NCBI RefSeq assembly: GCF_003430825.1
Contig: NZ_CP024047.1
Coordinates: 682,001 to 746,000 of the forward strand
From: Natrarchaeobaculum sulfurireducens
Lineage (GTDB): Archaea > Halobacteriota > Halobacteria > Halobacteriales > Natrialbaceae
Direction of reading: 5' to 3'
Length of the DNA stretch: 64,000 bases
In this document: one piece after another, positions 44,745 to 53,496 of the stretch
How the letters are laid out: each line of letters starts with the position of its first letter
How positions within the stretch are numbered: position 1 is the first letter of the stretch
Made by a program: the position numbers and the translations under genes
Notes under the pieces: generated by a model
Database searches by the model: none
Seen by the model: only the letters and a program-made list of their open reading frames with translations
What the model was told of the DNA's origin: nothing

Positions 44745-45668
44745 TTAGGTCGGTTTCTCGAGAGTCGCCTCGTGTTTCGGATCGAGCAGGTCTCGGAGGG
44801 CGTCACCTAGTAGGGTGAACCCGAGGACGGTCAGCATGATCGCGACGCCGGGTGCGTTGGCAAGCCACCAGGCGTCTCTGAGGTAGTGTCGGCCGTCGGA
44901 GAGCATCGTCCCCCACTCGGGTGTCGGCGGCTGTGCGCCCAGGCCGATAAAGGAGAGTCCGGCCGTCGCCAGCACGACGGTCCCCAGATTCAGCGTCGCC
45001 AGCACGACGACGGGACTGATGACGTTCGGCAGCAGGTGCCTGATCGTAACTTGCACCCGCGAGGCACCCATCAAGCGTGCCGCGCCGACGAACTCCCGTT
45101 CTTTCGTTGAGAGGACGCTCCCGCGAACGATTCGAGCGTATGAGGCCCAGCCGACGACCGCGAGTGCGATCAGGACGTTTCGCAGGCTCGGCCCGAGGAT
45201 GCCTGCGATCACGAGTGCGAGAACCAGCCCCGGAAAGGCGAGTTGAACGTCGACCAGTCGCATCAACGCCTCGTCGACCCAGCCGCCGACGTAACCAGCG
45301 ACGAGGCCGATCGTCGTACCGAGTACCAGCCGGATCGCGGTCACCGCGACGGCGATTCCGAGCGAGATCCGTGTACCGTAGACGAGACGCGCGAGAACGT
45401 CACGGCCCAGTTCGTCGGTCCCAAGTGGGTGGGCGGCCGACGGCGCTTGAAGACTGTTCGTCAGATCCTGCGCCGTCGGGTCGTGTGGGACGATAACCGG
45501 GCCAAACACCGCGACGGCCGTGATACCAGCCACGATCGCCGTCCCGAGGAGGGCAAGCGGACTCGAGCGGATCGTCCGGACACCCCTTGAGGTGTTGAGT
45601 GCCCGGCACCGGTCGTACAGGCCAACCCCCAGTCGCCGGACGACTGAGCCGTCAGGTGGTCCGTTCAT
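44745..45668 (-). CDS. ABC transporter permease, DppC type
   Basis: A 307-residue inner-membrane permease with six helices. The N-terminal DppC segment FGPVIVPHDPTAQDL and DELGRDVLARLVYGTRISL are typical; the ATPase-docking EAA loop is EFVGAARLMGASRVQVTIRHLLPN. It forms the channel with the DppB-type permease, whose gene overlaps its start by 4 nt. Confidence 0.93.
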   Translation of the reverse strand: MNGPPDGSVVRRLGVGLYDRCRALNTSRGVRTIRSSPLALLGTAIVAGITAVAVFGPVIVPHDPTAQDLTNSLQAPSAAHPLGTDELGRDVLARLVYGTRISLGIAVAVTAIRLVLGTTIGLVAGYVGGWVDEALMRLVDVQLAFPGLVLALVIAGILGPSLRNVLIALAVVGWASYARIVRGSVLSTKEREFVGAARLMGASRVQVTIRHLLPNVISPVVVLATLNLGTVVLATAGLSFIGLGAQPPTPEWGTMLSDGRHYLRDAWWLANAPGVAIMLTVLGFTLLGDALRDLLDPKHEATLEKPT

Positions 45669-46609
45669 GACGCTTCGCCCCCCATCGAGACCCGCGGGTC
45701 GAGAGAGCGGTAGGCCAGATCGACGAACAGGTTCGTCACGACGAAAATCCCCGCCGCGATCAGCGTGATCCCCTGGATAACGGGATAGTCCCGATCGAAA
45801 ACGGCATCGACGAGCAGCAGACCCAGTCCGGGACGCTGAAAGACGACCTCGATGACCACTGCGCCGTTGAGCAACGAGCCGAACTGGAGTCCGATGATCG
45901 TCACCACGGGAATCAGTGCGTTTCGTAGCGCGTGCTTGTATCGGACGATCCGGCCGCGAAGCCCCTTCGAGCGGGCAGTGTCGACGTACGCCTCGGCGAG
46001 CACCTCGAGCATCGAGGCGCGGATCAACCGGGTCAGTACCGCCGCCATGCCGGTCCCGAGCGTCACCGCGGGTAACACGAGTTGGCCGGGGCTGCCAGCA
46101 CCCGCGACGGGGAGAACGCCGAGTGTCAGCGGGAACGCGAGGATGAGCAGATATGCGAGCCAGAAGTTCGGCATCGAGACGCCGACCAACGATCCCAACT
46201 GGCAGACGACGTCGACGCTGGTCCCCTGGTAGACAGCGCTGAGCACACCCGTCGGGACGGCAATCGCTAACGCGATCAGCATGGAGGCGACGGCGAGTTC
46301 CACCGTCACCGGCAGGGCGGTCCCGATCATCGACGTCACCTGCGTCTCGGCGTAGTAAGACGTTCCGAGATCGCCGCGGAGTACGTCGGTAAGCCAGCGG
46401 CCGTACTGGACGGGGACGGGATCGGTGAGTCCGTGCTCGGCCTCGAAGGCCTCGATCTCGGCCTGTGACGGCGGCCGATCCAGCCGCTCGGAAAGGATCA
46501 CCTCGGCCGGGTTTCCCGGCGTTAAAAAGATCATCCCGTAGGTCACGAGCGAGACGCCGATCATGACGATCGCTGACGTGCCAAGCCGGTACGCGAGGTA
46601 CGTGCGCAT
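45665..46609 (-). CDS. ABC transporter permease, DppB type
   Basis: A 314-residue permease starting MRTYLAYRLGTSAIVMIGVS with TPGNPAEVIL and the DppB sequence EAFEAEHGLTDPVPVQYGRW; the EAA loop is AYVDTARSKGLRGRIVRYKHALRNALIP. The ATG at 46609 is chosen because the long upstream extension is Arg-rich and overlaps the binding-protein gene in another frame. Its end overlaps dppC by 4 nt. Confidence 0.93.
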   Translation of the reverse strand: MRTYLAYRLGTSAIVMIGVSLVTYGMIFLTPGNPAEVILSERLDRPPSQAEIEAFEAEHGLTDPVPVQYGRWLTDVLRGDLGTSYYAETQVTSMIGTALPVTVELAVASMLIALAIAVPTGVLSAVYQGTSVDVVCQLGSLVGVSMPNFWLAYLLILAFPLTLGVLPVAGAGSPGQLVLPAVTLGTGMAAVLTRLIRASMLEVLAEAYVDTARSKGLRGRIVRYKHALRNALIPVVTIIGLQFGSLLNGAVVIEVVFQRPGLGLLLVDAVFDRDYPVIQGITLIAAGIFVVTNLFVDLAYRSLDPRVSMGGEAS

Positions 46610-46611
46610 CG

Positions 46612-48192
46612 CTACTGGGATCGCCGGAGGGAACGCCACTCGAGCAGCCGATCGATCGGATGAAGCTCGACGCCCTCGATGGTAGCGTCCATGGCGACGG
46701 CGTACTCCCGATAGGTAATCGGGATCACCACGGCCTCCTCCACGATGCGTCGCTGGGCCTCGACGTACGCCTCGTGTCGCTGCTCGGGGTCGTTCGACTG
46801 GAACCCGGTCTCGATGAGGTCGTCGACCTCCCCACCGAGATTGTGTAGGCCCGTTCCATCGGCCTCGTAGAGATCGATGTTGTCGACGCCTCGAGAGTGG
46901 AAGTTCTCCCACATGATGTAATCGGCACCGGGGCTGTTCGACTGGGTGCCGTCGATCGCCAGGTGGAACTCGCCGCGGCCGGTCCGGTCCTGGTACGCGG
47001 CGCGCTCGAGCAGTTCGATGTCGAGGTCGACGCCGACCGCGTCGAACTCGGACTGGAGAATCTGTGCGATCAGATCGTCGTCGTCCTGGTCGCCCCGTAC
47101 GAGGCAGGTCAGTTCTTCGCCGTCGTACGACGAGTCGGCGACGAGTTCACGCGCCGTCTCGTGGTCGCGCTCGTAGTCCGGCAATTCGTCGTCCGCCGCC
47201 CAGTCGATGACCGTCGAGATGGGGCCGCTTGCAGGGCGACCGAGGCCACCCAGGGCCTCCTCGACGATCTCGGACTGGGAAACCGCGTAGTTAAGCGCCC
47301 GACGCAGGTCCGCGTCGTCCGTTGGCTCCTCGTAGAGGTTGAACGAAACGAACGTCGATCCGGACGACTGCTGGGTTTCAACGACGAACTCGTCGCTCCG
47401 ACGCAACGAGGTGAGACGCGGTTTCGACGGTTCGAGGACGACATCGGCGTCGCCCGACTCGAGCAGGTTCGTCCGCGTCGTTTCGTCTTCGGCCGCACGA
47501 ACGGTGAGGCCGTCAGGAGCGACGTCGCCACCCCAGTAGTCGTCGTGGGTCCCGAGTTCGACGTACTGGCCGTCCTCGACGTCCTCGAGTGTGAATGGGC
47601 CGGTGCCGATGACGTCACCGTTCCACGGATCGGCCGACGGCGGGTGAACGTCGAGCATGTTGTGGCCGATCGTTCCTGGAAAGTCCGGAAACGGCTCGGT
47701 GTTGGTGAACTCGACAGTGTAGTCGTCTATCTTCTCGACGCTTCCCGGCTCGAGGTGGAGCCAGCCGTAGACGAAGTCACCGTAGCGCTCGAGAATGTCG
47801 TTTTCGTAAGAGTGGACGACGTCGTCGGCGGTCATCTCCGCTCCGTTGTGGAAGGTGACACCCTCCCGGAGTTCGAATACCCACGTTGTATCGTCGGTTA
47901 GCTCCCAGTCGGTGGCCAGCCAGGGTTTCGCGTGCATCTCTTTTGTTCCCCAGACCAGCGGTTCGACGACCCGAGTCCAGTAGGGAGTCATTCCGCTCCA
48001 CCGTTCCCACTGGTCGTCGCTGTCGGCCGGGTTGCTCGGCGGCACGATCGTAACAGTTTCTCCGTCGATGTCGTCGGATGCGCCTTCGGCACACCCAGCG
48101 ACCCCGGCCGTACAACCGGCAGCAATCGCACCGAGGAATCGCCGCCTCCGGAGCCGTTGATCTATCGGACGCTCGTCTTCGGTGGCCTTCAT
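46612..48192 (-). CDS. ABC transporter substrate-binding lipoprotein (SBP_bac_5; peptide/nickel type)
   Basis: A 526-residue binding protein. The N-terminus has a Tat motif RRRRFLGAIAAGC with a lipobox VAGCAEG. The mature part follows the family-5 pattern: LVWGTKEMHAKPWLATDWEL, WVFELREGVTFHNG, FTNTEPFPDFPGTIG and DADLRRALNYAVSQSEIV. It delivers di/oligopeptides, nickel or a related ligand to the permeases encoded next. Starts at 48192 or 48207 are both possible; I prefer 48192, as it lies just inside an operator-like palindrome. First gene of the operon. Confidence 0.9.
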   Translation of the reverse strand: MKATEDERPIDQRLRRRRFLGAIAAGCTAGVAGCAEGASDDIDGETVTIVPPSNPADSDDQWERWSGMTPYWTRVVEPLVWGTKEMHAKPWLATDWELTDDTTWVFELREGVTFHNGAEMTADDVVHSYENDILERYGDFVYGWLHLEPGSVEKIDDYTVEFTNTEPFPDFPGTIGHNMLDVHPPSADPWNGDVIGTGPFTLEDVEDGQYVELGTHDDYWGGDVAPDGLTVRAAEDETTRTNLLESGDADVVLEPSKPRLTSLRRSDEFVVETQQSSGSTFVSFNLYEEPTDDADLRRALNYAVSQSEIVEEALGGLGRPASGPISTVIDWAADDELPDYERDHETARELVADSSYDGEELTCLVRGDQDDDDLIAQILQSEFDAVGVDLDIELLERAAYQDRTGRGEFHLAIDGTQSNSPGADYIMWENFHSRGVDNIDLYEADGTGLHNLGGEVDDLIETGFQSNDPEQRHEAYVEAQRRIVEEAVVIPITYREYAVAMDATIEGVELHPIDRLLEWRSLRRSQ

Positions 48193-48194
48193 CA

Positions 48195-48212
48195 ATCTAA
48201 TTTTCATTAGAT
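48195..48212. promoter_or_regulatory. Operator-like palindrome at the Dpp operon start
   Basis: ATCTAAT (48195-48201), a 4-nt spacer and ATTAGAT (48206-48212) form a perfect inverted repeat directly before the chosen start of the binding-protein gene and after AT-rich TATA candidates on the minus strand. A dimeric repressor bound here would block transcription, as for metal-dependent regulators. The regulator is unknown. Confidence 0.5.
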
Positions 48213-48378
48213 AAAGTAGATTTGTTAAACGTTCCGATACTGATCGGCCGAACGCCGACATCGCTTTGCTGTACGGCCATACCGAGTTGACGACTGCACC
48301 GACTATTCGGATCGGTTTGTCCAGGGTGTATCACAGACCGACACTGACGTGAAAGGGGTAATCGGTACCCGCGCTTGA

Positions 48379-48405
48379 GGGGTATTTTCGGCCGTGTTTA
48401 ATCGC
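48379..48405 (+). repeat. IS terminal inverted repeat, transposase 3' side
   Basis: 27 bp from the GGGG at 48379 to ATCGC; pairs with the repeat at 49314-49340. The transposase stop codon (48398-48400) is within it. Confidence 0.65.
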
Positions 48406-49255
48406 ATGACGGGAGCGGAATTTCCTGTTTTGCGGCCTTCTTGATGTTGTAAACCGCACACATCAGCGCAATCTCACGAAATTCTCGGTACCATGTCCGC
48501 GCTCGCAGGGCGACGCCCAGCGAGCGCTTGACAGACGAGAAGACGGTTTCCGACATGGCTCGTTGACCGTAGAGTTCGTCATCAATCCGCGCGTTATGCG
48601 CGTGATCGTACGGTGCATGGACGCAGTGCTTGATCAACGGCCGAATGTCGAGTTCTCGGAGGTCTTCTCGAAGCCAGTTACAGTCGTAGCCCTTGTCCGC
48701 TGTGAGGACGCGCAACTCGCCCGCGTGCTTGCGGGCGAGTTGCTCACAGATTTCTGCATCACTTCCTTCCCACGTCGTAGTACAGTGAAGATCGAGAATC
48801 GCTTGCGTCTCTGTATCGACGAGTTTCGTCACTTTCATCGTCTGAACGTGGTAGTTTGTTCGTCGGCAGTAGTGGCGACTTGCACGAGAGCGGTCGAAGT
48901 ACGTCGCGTCGATCGTGCCGATCTCACCAGTCTCGTGCAGCTGCGCTGAATAGCGCAGCAGCACTCGGCACACACTCATCTCAAGTCTATCGAACGCTAG
49001 ACATAGTGTGGATGGATGAGGGAGATCGGCCGGTTCAAGGCCGATCTTCCGGATTATTCGTGGCATCTCCGTGAGGATGTCGATGGTCATCCGATAGGAC
49101 GTCCCGAGGTAAATTCGCAAGCAGTGAAGCGGAATCATCGCATAATCGGCGAACCCGCCGCCGCCTTCCGGGGCGGCGGGTTCGTCCGTGTCGTCAGCAA
49201 CTCTTTTAGCAGTCCAGACACAGCGTTCGGTGAAGCGGAAGATTTGGGTTGGCAC
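48398..49255 (-). CDS. IS5-family DDE transposase
   Basis: A 285-residue transposase. The DDE residues are in TIDATYFDRSR (first D), LTADKGYDCN (second D) and YGQRAMSETVFSSVKRS (E), the last matching the Y(2)R(3)E(6)K signature of IS4/IS5-type transposases. The start is GTG at 49255. No frameshift or premature stop. Confidence 0.93.
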   Translation of the reverse strand: MPTQIFRFTERCVWTAKRVADDTDEPAAPEGGGGFADYAMIPLHCLRIYLGTSYRMTIDILTEMPRIIRKIGLEPADLPHPSTLCLAFDRLEMSVCRVLLRYSAQLHETGEIGTIDATYFDRSRASRHYCRRTNYHVQTMKVTKLVDTETQAILDLHCTTTWEGSDAEICEQLARKHAGELRVLTADKGYDCNWLREDLRELDIRPLIKHCVHAPYDHAHNARIDDELYGQRAMSETVFSSVKRSLGVALRARTWYREFREIALMCAVYNIKKAAKQEIPLPSCD

Positions 49256-49313
49256 AACTTCCCGTCTTCCGCTTCAACACCGTGATTCTAACGACTCAAC
49301 TTGACGCAGTCTA

Positions 49314-49340
49314 GCGATTAAACAGAGCCGTATTTTCACC
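49314..49340 (-). repeat. IS terminal inverted repeat, transposase 5' side
   Basis: 27 bp; its reverse complement aligns without gaps with the repeat at 48379-48405. It ends about 51 bp before the HTH gene start, so the IS lies close to that promoter. Confidence 0.65.
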
Positions 49341-49391
49341 GAACGGGAATTGCAACGCCGGGTTATGAGACACTAGGCCGTAGAGTTGCGT

Positions 49392-50048
49392 ATGTCAGGA
49401 TTTCGCGCAACCGTCGTCGTTGACGATCCTGCGGACTGCCCGGTCGCCGAGGTCTCGGCGAACGTCGACGACCCGATCGACTCCGTTACCCGGACACACT
49501 CGAGCGCCAGCGGAAAGCCAGTCGTCGAGGAGTTCGGCGTCGAAGCCGACGCGGACATCGACGAGGTAGACCTGTCGGCTGACGTCGAGCTAACGCCGGT
49601 CCAGGCGAACGAGCAGGAAGCCGTGTACCGGTTCGAGCGGAACGAAAAGCCGGACTGTGCGTGCACTATCGTCGAGAAGACGGGGACACCGATCACCACG
49701 GTCCGTGCCCAGGACGGTGCCCTGTTGCTGTCGTTCCGGACGTTCGACCTCGAGGAGATCTCCGAGATCGTCGGCTCGCTTCGAGACCGGTTCGACGGCG
49801 TTCTCGTCGAGGACCTCACACAAGGACAGGGAAAAGACGCTGGTGACGCCGTCATCGTCGACCGCGACGTGTTGACCGACCGCCAACGTGAGATTCTCGA
49901 CACTGCTCACGAGATGGGCTACTTCGAGTACCCCAAAGGTGCGAACGCGACCGACGTCGCTGCAGAACTCGGTGTCGCCCGATCGACGTTCACCGAACAC
50001 CTCGCGGCCGCCCAGACGAAGCTAATGGATTCGATTCTCGAGGCCTGA
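49392..50048 (+). CDS. HTH_10 (bacterio-opsin activator-like) transcription regulator
   Basis: A 218-residue protein. The C-terminal domain LTDRQREILDTAHEMGYFEY with the recognition part GVARSTFTEHLAAAQTKL is the HTH_10 DNA-binding domain. The N-terminal 150 residues are a haloarchaeal Bat-like sensor domain without recognised ligand residues; DCACT holds two Cys that might sense redox or metal. A GGTTATGAG about 28 nt upstream may be its TATA element. It is divergent from the Dpp operon, with the IS between them. Confidence 0.85.
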   Translation: MSGFRATVVVDDPADCPVAEVSANVDDPIDSVTRTHSSASGKPVVEEFGVEADADIDEVDLSADVELTPVQANEQEAVYRFERNEKPDCACTIVEKTGTPITTVRAQDGALLLSFRTFDLEEISEIVGSLRDRFDGVLVEDLTQGQGKDAGDAVIVDRDVLTDRQREILDTAHEMGYFEYPKGANATDVAAELGVARSTFTEHLAAAQTKLMDSILEA

Positions 50049-50217
50049 AACGGCCGCTATACCGGATCACGAATCGATATCGGGTCAGCTGGACCAAACG
50101 ATTATTCGGCGTAGTTGATCGGCCGTCGACTGGAACGTCGCAGCCGACGGTGTTCTCGGGAGTGATAGCTTCAGGTCAGAATTTAAGAGGGTTCACTGTG
50201 GGCGAGAAGTAACGAGG

Positions 50218-52752
50218 ATGTTCCGGAAAGTCGTCCCGAACGTTATCCGTCGCAGTTATGCACTGAAGTTCATGATCGCCCTGCTCGTCCTCGGGTTGAC
50301 CGTCGGCGCAGCAGGGTACGCAGGAACCGAGCTAATCGCGGCTGAAACCGAAGAACAGACCTACGAACAGCAGGCGGAGTTCGCCGCCCAGGAGGCCAAA
50401 AACATCCAGAACCTCCACGAGCGGAACCGGTTAGTGACCGAATCGATCGCCGTCTCTGACGTCGTCGTCTCCGACGAGACCGCCTCGTCCGATCAGGTGG
50501 CCGAGTACCTCGCTACCGAACAGGCCAGACACGACGGTGCCGAGAACGTCCACCTCGTCGACGTCGACGAGCGCGACGTACTCTCGAGTTCGGACGACGA
50601 CCTCGTCGGCTCTGACTTCGACGACGTCCAGACGGGGTGGGCGAACCTGGACGCCGGATCGTTCGAGACCGACGACGAGACGTTCGGCGTCGAGGCCCAG
50701 TTCCTCGGTGAGTATACGGACCACGACGGCGAGTACGTCGTCGGCTACGCCGCCCCCATCCCGGACGGCGAGATGGACGAGGGAGCGTCCAGTCGCGTCG
50801 CCGTCTACGACGTCGGCCTCGAGCCGTTCGGCGAGGAGCTGATCGAAGCCGACGGCCAGATCTCGTATCTGGTCAATCCGGCCAACAACCGCATCCTGAT
50901 GGATCCGACGGGCGAGTCGATCTGGCACACCTACCGTGATGGGAGCGCACTCACCGCCCAGCAAGGATCACACTCGATCGGAGTGCCCGGCGACTCGACG
51001 GCGGCCTCGATCGAAGCGGCGAACGCGGGCGAGGGGTACGAGACCGAGCCGTACCTCGCCTCGTATGCGACCTTACCCGGCGAGACGAACTGGTATATCG
51101 TCACCCACACCCCCGAAGCGGAGGCACTCGGCTTCGTCGCCACCGTCCAGGAGTACGGCACCTACGCCTCCATCGCCGGAATCCTCGGCGTGGTCCTCCT
51201 CGGGGGGATCGTCGGGCGCAACACCTCCGCAGCGATCAACCGCCTCAGTTCGAAAGCCGAGCGGATGGGGGAAGGCGACCTCGACGTCGAGTTCGAATCC
51301 AACCGCATCGACAGTATCGGCCAGCTGTACGACGAGTTCGATACGATGCAAGAGTCGCTCCGAACACAGATCCACGCGGCCGAGTCAGCCCGCCAGGATG
51401 CCGAACAGGCCCGCCAGGAGACCGAACGGGTGAACGACGAACTCGAGCGGAAAGCCGACGAGTATCGCGACGTGATGCGGGCGTGTGCCGACGGCGACTT
51501 TACGATGCGGATGGACCCCGAAACCGACAACGAGTCGATGCGCGAGATCGCGACGGAGTTCAACGAGATGATCGGGGACATCGAACGAACGACGGCGCAG
51601 CTAACGGCGTTCGCAAACGACGTCGCCGTCGCCTCCGAACAGGTGACCGCCAGTTCCGAGAGCGTCCGGGCCGCCTCCGAGCAGGTCACCGAGTCCGTCC
51701 AGGAAATCTCGACCGGCGCCGAGCGACAGAACGACAGTCTCCAGTCCGTCAACCGGGAGATGAACGGCCTCTCGACGACGACCGAACAGATCGCCTCCGC
51801 ATCCAATCAGGTCGCCGACGTTGCCGAACGAACGGCTCGAGCGGGCGAGCGTGGCCGCGAAGCCGCCCAGGAGGCGATCGACGGCATCAGCGAGATCGAG
51901 GCCGAGTCCGAATCCGCCGTCGAGGCGATCGAGGATCTCCAGTCGGAGGTCGCACAGATCGACGACCTCCTCGAGTTCATCAGTGAGGTCGCCGAGCAGA
52001 CGAACATGCTGGCGCTGAACGCGAACATCGAGGCGTCACGATCTGCGGACTCGAACGAGGGCTTTGCGGCGGTCGCCGCCGAGGTCAAAGAGCTCGCTGC
52101 AGACACCAAAGAGGCCGCCGACGACATCGAACGGCGGCTTTCACAGATCGACGCCGAGACCGAGCGAACCGCCGACGAAGTTCGCCAGACCAGCGAGCGC
52201 GTCGCCGAACACGCGTCCTCGGTCGAAGGCGCGATCGCTGCACTCGACGAGATCGCCGGCTACGCCCAGGAGACCAACGACGGGGTCCAGGAGATTTCGG
52301 CGGCCAGCCAGCAACAGGCTGCCTCGACCCAGGAGGTCGTCGCCATGGTCGACGACGCGGCGACGATCGCCGAACAGGCAACGGCCGAAGCCCAGAACGT
52401 CGCCGCAGCCGCGGAAGAGCAGACTGCCTCGCTCGTCGAGGTCACCCAGAGCGTCAACGACCTCTCGAGTCAGGCCAATCAGCTCTCCGAAGCGCTCGAC
52501 CGGTTCGACACGGAGGTCGACGTCGACGGGCACGCGATCACCGCCGACCTCGAGGACGGACGCGAGGCCGGTTCGACCGATGGCGAGCGCACGGACGACG
52601 GGACGGAACTCGAGTGGATCGAAGACGCTGGCGACGAACCGGCAGACGGGGCCAGCGAGCCCCCACAGTGGGAGACGATCGACGAAGCGGCTGGGACCGA
52701 CGAGACTGCCGGACTGGGTGACGACGGACTCACCACGGACGACGGCCAGTGA
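50218..52752 (+). CDS. Methyl-accepting chemotaxis transducer (Htr type)
   Basis: An 844-residue chemoreceptor related to the one at 3196-6075 along its whole length. TM1 is at about 17-38, an extracellular sensing domain at about 45-305, TM2 at about 315-333, then HAMP and coiled-coil signalling domains with the tip AEQTNMLALNANIEASR. The acidic tail (about 85 residues) is shorter than in the paralogue. No binding-protein gene is adjacent, so it may sense its ligand directly. ATTTAAG (50181-50187) about 32 nt upstream is the likely TATA element. Confidence 0.93.
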   Translation: MFRKVVPNVIRRSYALKFMIALLVLGLTVGAAGYAGTELIAAETEEQTYEQQAEFAAQEAKNIQNLHERNRLVTESIAVSDVVVSDETASSDQVAEYLATEQARHDGAENVHLVDVDERDVLSSSDDDLVGSDFDDVQTGWANLDAGSFETDDETFGVEAQFLGEYTDHDGEYVVGYAAPIPDGEMDEGASSRVAVYDVGLEPFGEELIEADGQISYLVNPANNRILMDPTGESIWHTYRDGSALTAQQGSHSIGVPGDSTAASIEAANAGEGYETEPYLASYATLPGETNWYIVTHTPEAEALGFVATVQEYGTYASIAGILGVVLLGGIVGRNTSAAINRLSSKAERMGEGDLDVEFESNRIDSIGQLYDEFDTMQESLRTQIHAAESARQDAEQARQETERVNDELERKADEYRDVMRACADGDFTMRMDPETDNESMREIATEFNEMIGDIERTTAQLTAFANDVAVASEQVTASSESVRAASEQVTESVQEISTGAERQNDSLQSVNREMNGLSTTTEQIASASNQVADVAERTARAGERGREAAQEAIDGISEIEAESESAVEAIEDLQSEVAQIDDLLEFISEVAEQTNMLALNANIEASRSADSNEGFAAVAAEVKELAADTKEAADDIERRLSQIDAETERTADEVRQTSERVAEHASSVEGAIAALDEIAGYAQETNDGVQEISAASQQQAASTQEVVAMVDDAATIAEQATAEAQNVAAAAEEQTASLVEVTQSVNDLSSQANQLSEALDRFDTEVDVDGHAITADLEDGREAGSTDGERTDDGTELEWIEDAGDEPADGASEPPQWETIDEAAGTDETAGLGDDGLTTDDGQ

Positions 52753-52959
52753 GGCCGTCACCGCTGAGTGGTCAGTGAAGACGACAGGGAGTCGGTAAGA
52801 CCGGCGGGTCGTCGGCGAAAGCAAGGGAGAACCAGTGGACAGACACTACGGATCGGCTTTGCATCGACGGCAGAACCGACGTGCCTCGAGCGAACCACCA
52901 CGGAACGAGCCCCGAGCGTGCAGTTTGTTCCGTGCAGCGTGCGGGCTGTCCCGTTCGTG

Positions 52960-53397
52960 TCAGCGTCCAACAATTACTGTGCGGTCGGTCTCGCGGATCA
53001 CCTTCTGACTGACGCTTCCGAAGAGCGCCTTCCCGACCGGCGTACGCTTGCGAGCACCCAGCACGATCGCGTCGGCGTCCGTTTCCGCCGCCGTCTGGAG
53101 GATGCTCCTCGCCGTATCGCCGACCATCTGCTGGCGGTCGGTCTCGATCCCGGCGTCCTCGAGTCGGCGCTCGGCGGTGATAACGGAGTCGGGAAGCCCC
53201 TGGAGTTCGGGGAGCGATTCGTTCAGGTCCTCGATGAGTGTTGGACCGGCTTCGTCCGGTGGTGTCTCGATCTCTTCGATGACGTGGAGTATCGTCGCGG
53301 ACTTCTCGTCCGGTCCGCCAGGTAACGAACGGACGGTCTCGACCTGCTCGATCGCCCGACGTTCGTCGTCGTCGACCGGGATGAGAGCGTGGAACAT
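52960..53397 (-). CDS. Universal stress protein, single UspA domain
   Basis: A 145-residue UspA-fold protein starting MFHALIPVDDDERRAIEQ. The ATP-loop region GARKRTPVGKALFGSVSQKV fits the G-x2-...-G-S type. ATG 53397 is used because the upstream extension lacks domain character. It lies 99 nt downstream of the MFS gene on the same strand and may share its transcript. Confidence 0.85.
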   Translation of the reverse strand: MFHALIPVDDDERRAIEQVETVRSLPGGPDEKSATILHVIEEIETPPDEAGPTLIEDLNESLPELQGLPDSVITAERRLEDAGIETDRQQMVGDTARSILQTAAETDADAIVLGARKRTPVGKALFGSVSQKVIRETDRTVIVGR

Positions 53398-53496
53398 GGG
53401 CCATACTGTGATGCGTGGTTGGAAATACGTACCGATGGTGACCAGCGCTGGTGTGAGTGCTCGAGTCGTCGACAAAGTCGAAGTCGGGTCGATTCG

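Larger units (their letters stand above)
48379..49340 (-). mobile_element. IS5-family insertion sequence, about 962 bp
   Basis: A single transposase gene is bounded by 27-bp imperfect terminal inverted repeats (48379-48405 and 49314-49340, 20 of 27 positions matching; the inner TGTTTAATCGC is identical). The transposase stop lies inside one repeat, as is common. No clear target-site duplication is visible next to the repeats, so exact ends may be off by a few bases. The transposase frame is intact, so the element could be active. Confidence 0.8.

Noticed and set aside
46897-47901. A 334-codon frame opposite the Dpp binding-protein gene
   Set aside because: It is antisense to a clear family-5 binding protein and has no recognisable domain.
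52668-52682. PQWETI near the end of the second transducer, resembling the CheR-binding NWETF pentapeptide
   Set aside because: The second aromatic residue is missing (Ile instead of Phe), and the site is about 23 residues from the C-terminus, whereas true tethering motifs are at the very end. I treat it as chance.
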